Below are positions 63,917-64,000 of a stretch of DNA of 64,000 bases, in pieces. The DNA is from Clostridium novyi NT (lineage in GTDB: Bacteria; Bacillota; Clostridia; Clostridiales; Clostridiaceae), in the NCBI RefSeq assembly GCF_000014125.1, contig NC_008593.1, positions 1,302,001-1,366,000 of the forward strand, in the 5' to 3' direction. Positions within the stretch are counted from its first letter, which is position 1. Every line of letters begins with the position of its first letter. The notes under the pieces were generated by a model that worked only from the letters and a program-made list of their open reading frames with translations, did no database searches and was not told the origin of the DNA. A program made the translations under genes and the position numbers.

Positions 63917-64000
63917 TTACTTCTTAAATAAAGCCCTCCATGTATCTTTACCAACAATACCATCTGCACTTAAACTATTATCCTTTTGTAGTTTTACTAC
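63917..64000 (-). CDS. Peptidoglycan-binding repeat at the end of a probable phage endolysin (partial)
   Basis: The last 27 codons and TAA of a minus-strand gene read VVKLQKDNSLSADGIVGKDT then WRALFKK. This is the C-terminal half of a PF01471-type peptidoglycan-binding repeat, which often closes phage or spore-cortex amidases and muramidases. The catalytic domain lies outside the window. Position beside a comM-inserted element makes a prophage endolysin likely, but a host cell-wall hydrolase cannot be ruled out. Confidence 0.7.
   Translation of the reverse strand, partial: VVKLQKDNSLSADGIVGKDTWRALFKK

Larger units (their letters stand above)
59515..64000. mobile_element. Left part of an integrated element (probable prophage) inserted in comM
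   Basis: Host comM sequence stops near 59515 and is replaced by a partial double-HTH regulator, terminator hairpins, an IetAS-like protease/ATPase pair and the C-terminus of a peptidoglycan-binding lytic enzyme at the window edge. The other end, integrase and remaining comM half lie beyond 64,000, so the element type and its exact attachment core cannot be fixed. A lysis gene near one end with a cargo cassette between it and the attachment end is typical of prophages. Confidence 0.7.

Overview
This is an AT-rich stretch of a low-GC Firmicute chromosome, almost certainly a Clostridium in the broad sense. The evidence is the strong AGGAGG-type ribosome sites, frequent TTG/GTG starts, CodY, a YlmC/YmxH-type PRC-barrel protein, PolC, RNase Y and the gene orders mutS-mutL-miaA-hfq, rimP-nusA-rnpM-infB and rpsB-tsf-pyrH-frr-uppS-cdsA-dxr-rseP-ispG-polC. 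The species cannot be fixed from the sequence alone.

Region 1 (1-10.04 kb) is read rightwards: the 3' end of miaB, then mismatch repair (mutS, mutL), tRNA modification (miaA), hfq, a cobalamin methionine synthase and a PLP enzyme of the YnbB/aluminium-resistance family. Region 2 (10.1-12.95 kb) is the switch zone: lexA diverges from a small Cys-rich acidic protein across a LexA box, followed by a lone tyrosine recombinase and a 740-bp gene-free gap. That gap holds a perfect 14-bp inverted repeat with a 6-bp centre, shaped like a dif/Xer core site. From here to the end every real host gene is on the minus strand. I read the switch as a possible replication terminus.

Region 3 (12.95-34.7 kb) starts with a three-gene set (fold-III decarboxylase, APC antiporter, ornithine/alanine racemase-like enzyme) that could make and export a polyamine from a D-amino acid. 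It continues with a chemoreceptor, purB, HPr, a frameshifted aspartate aminotransferase, RNase Y, recA with its own LexA box, pgsA, rimO, ftsK, tepA, lysC, a YlmC-like protein, pnp and rpsO. Region 4 (34.7-59.0 kb) holds conserved core operons: ribF-truB-nrnA-rbfA-infB-rnpM-nusA-rimP; polC to rpsB; codY; topA; dprA.

Region 5 (59.0-64.0 kb) is accessory. Only the last third of comM remains; its reading frame breaks at the conserved CPCG motif. Foreign DNA begins there: a double-HTH regulator lacking a start codon, terminator hairpins, and a two-gene cassette of a cytoplasmic subtilisin-like protease and an AAA+ ATPase. The pair matches the IetAS toxin-antitoxin/anti-phage family. Its promoter is preceded by three 13-bp repeats spaced exactly 21 bp apart. 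At the window edge is the C-terminal peptidoglycan-binding repeat of a probable phage endolysin. The simplest reading is a prophage integrated in comM that carries IetAS as cargo between its lysis gene and its attachment end.
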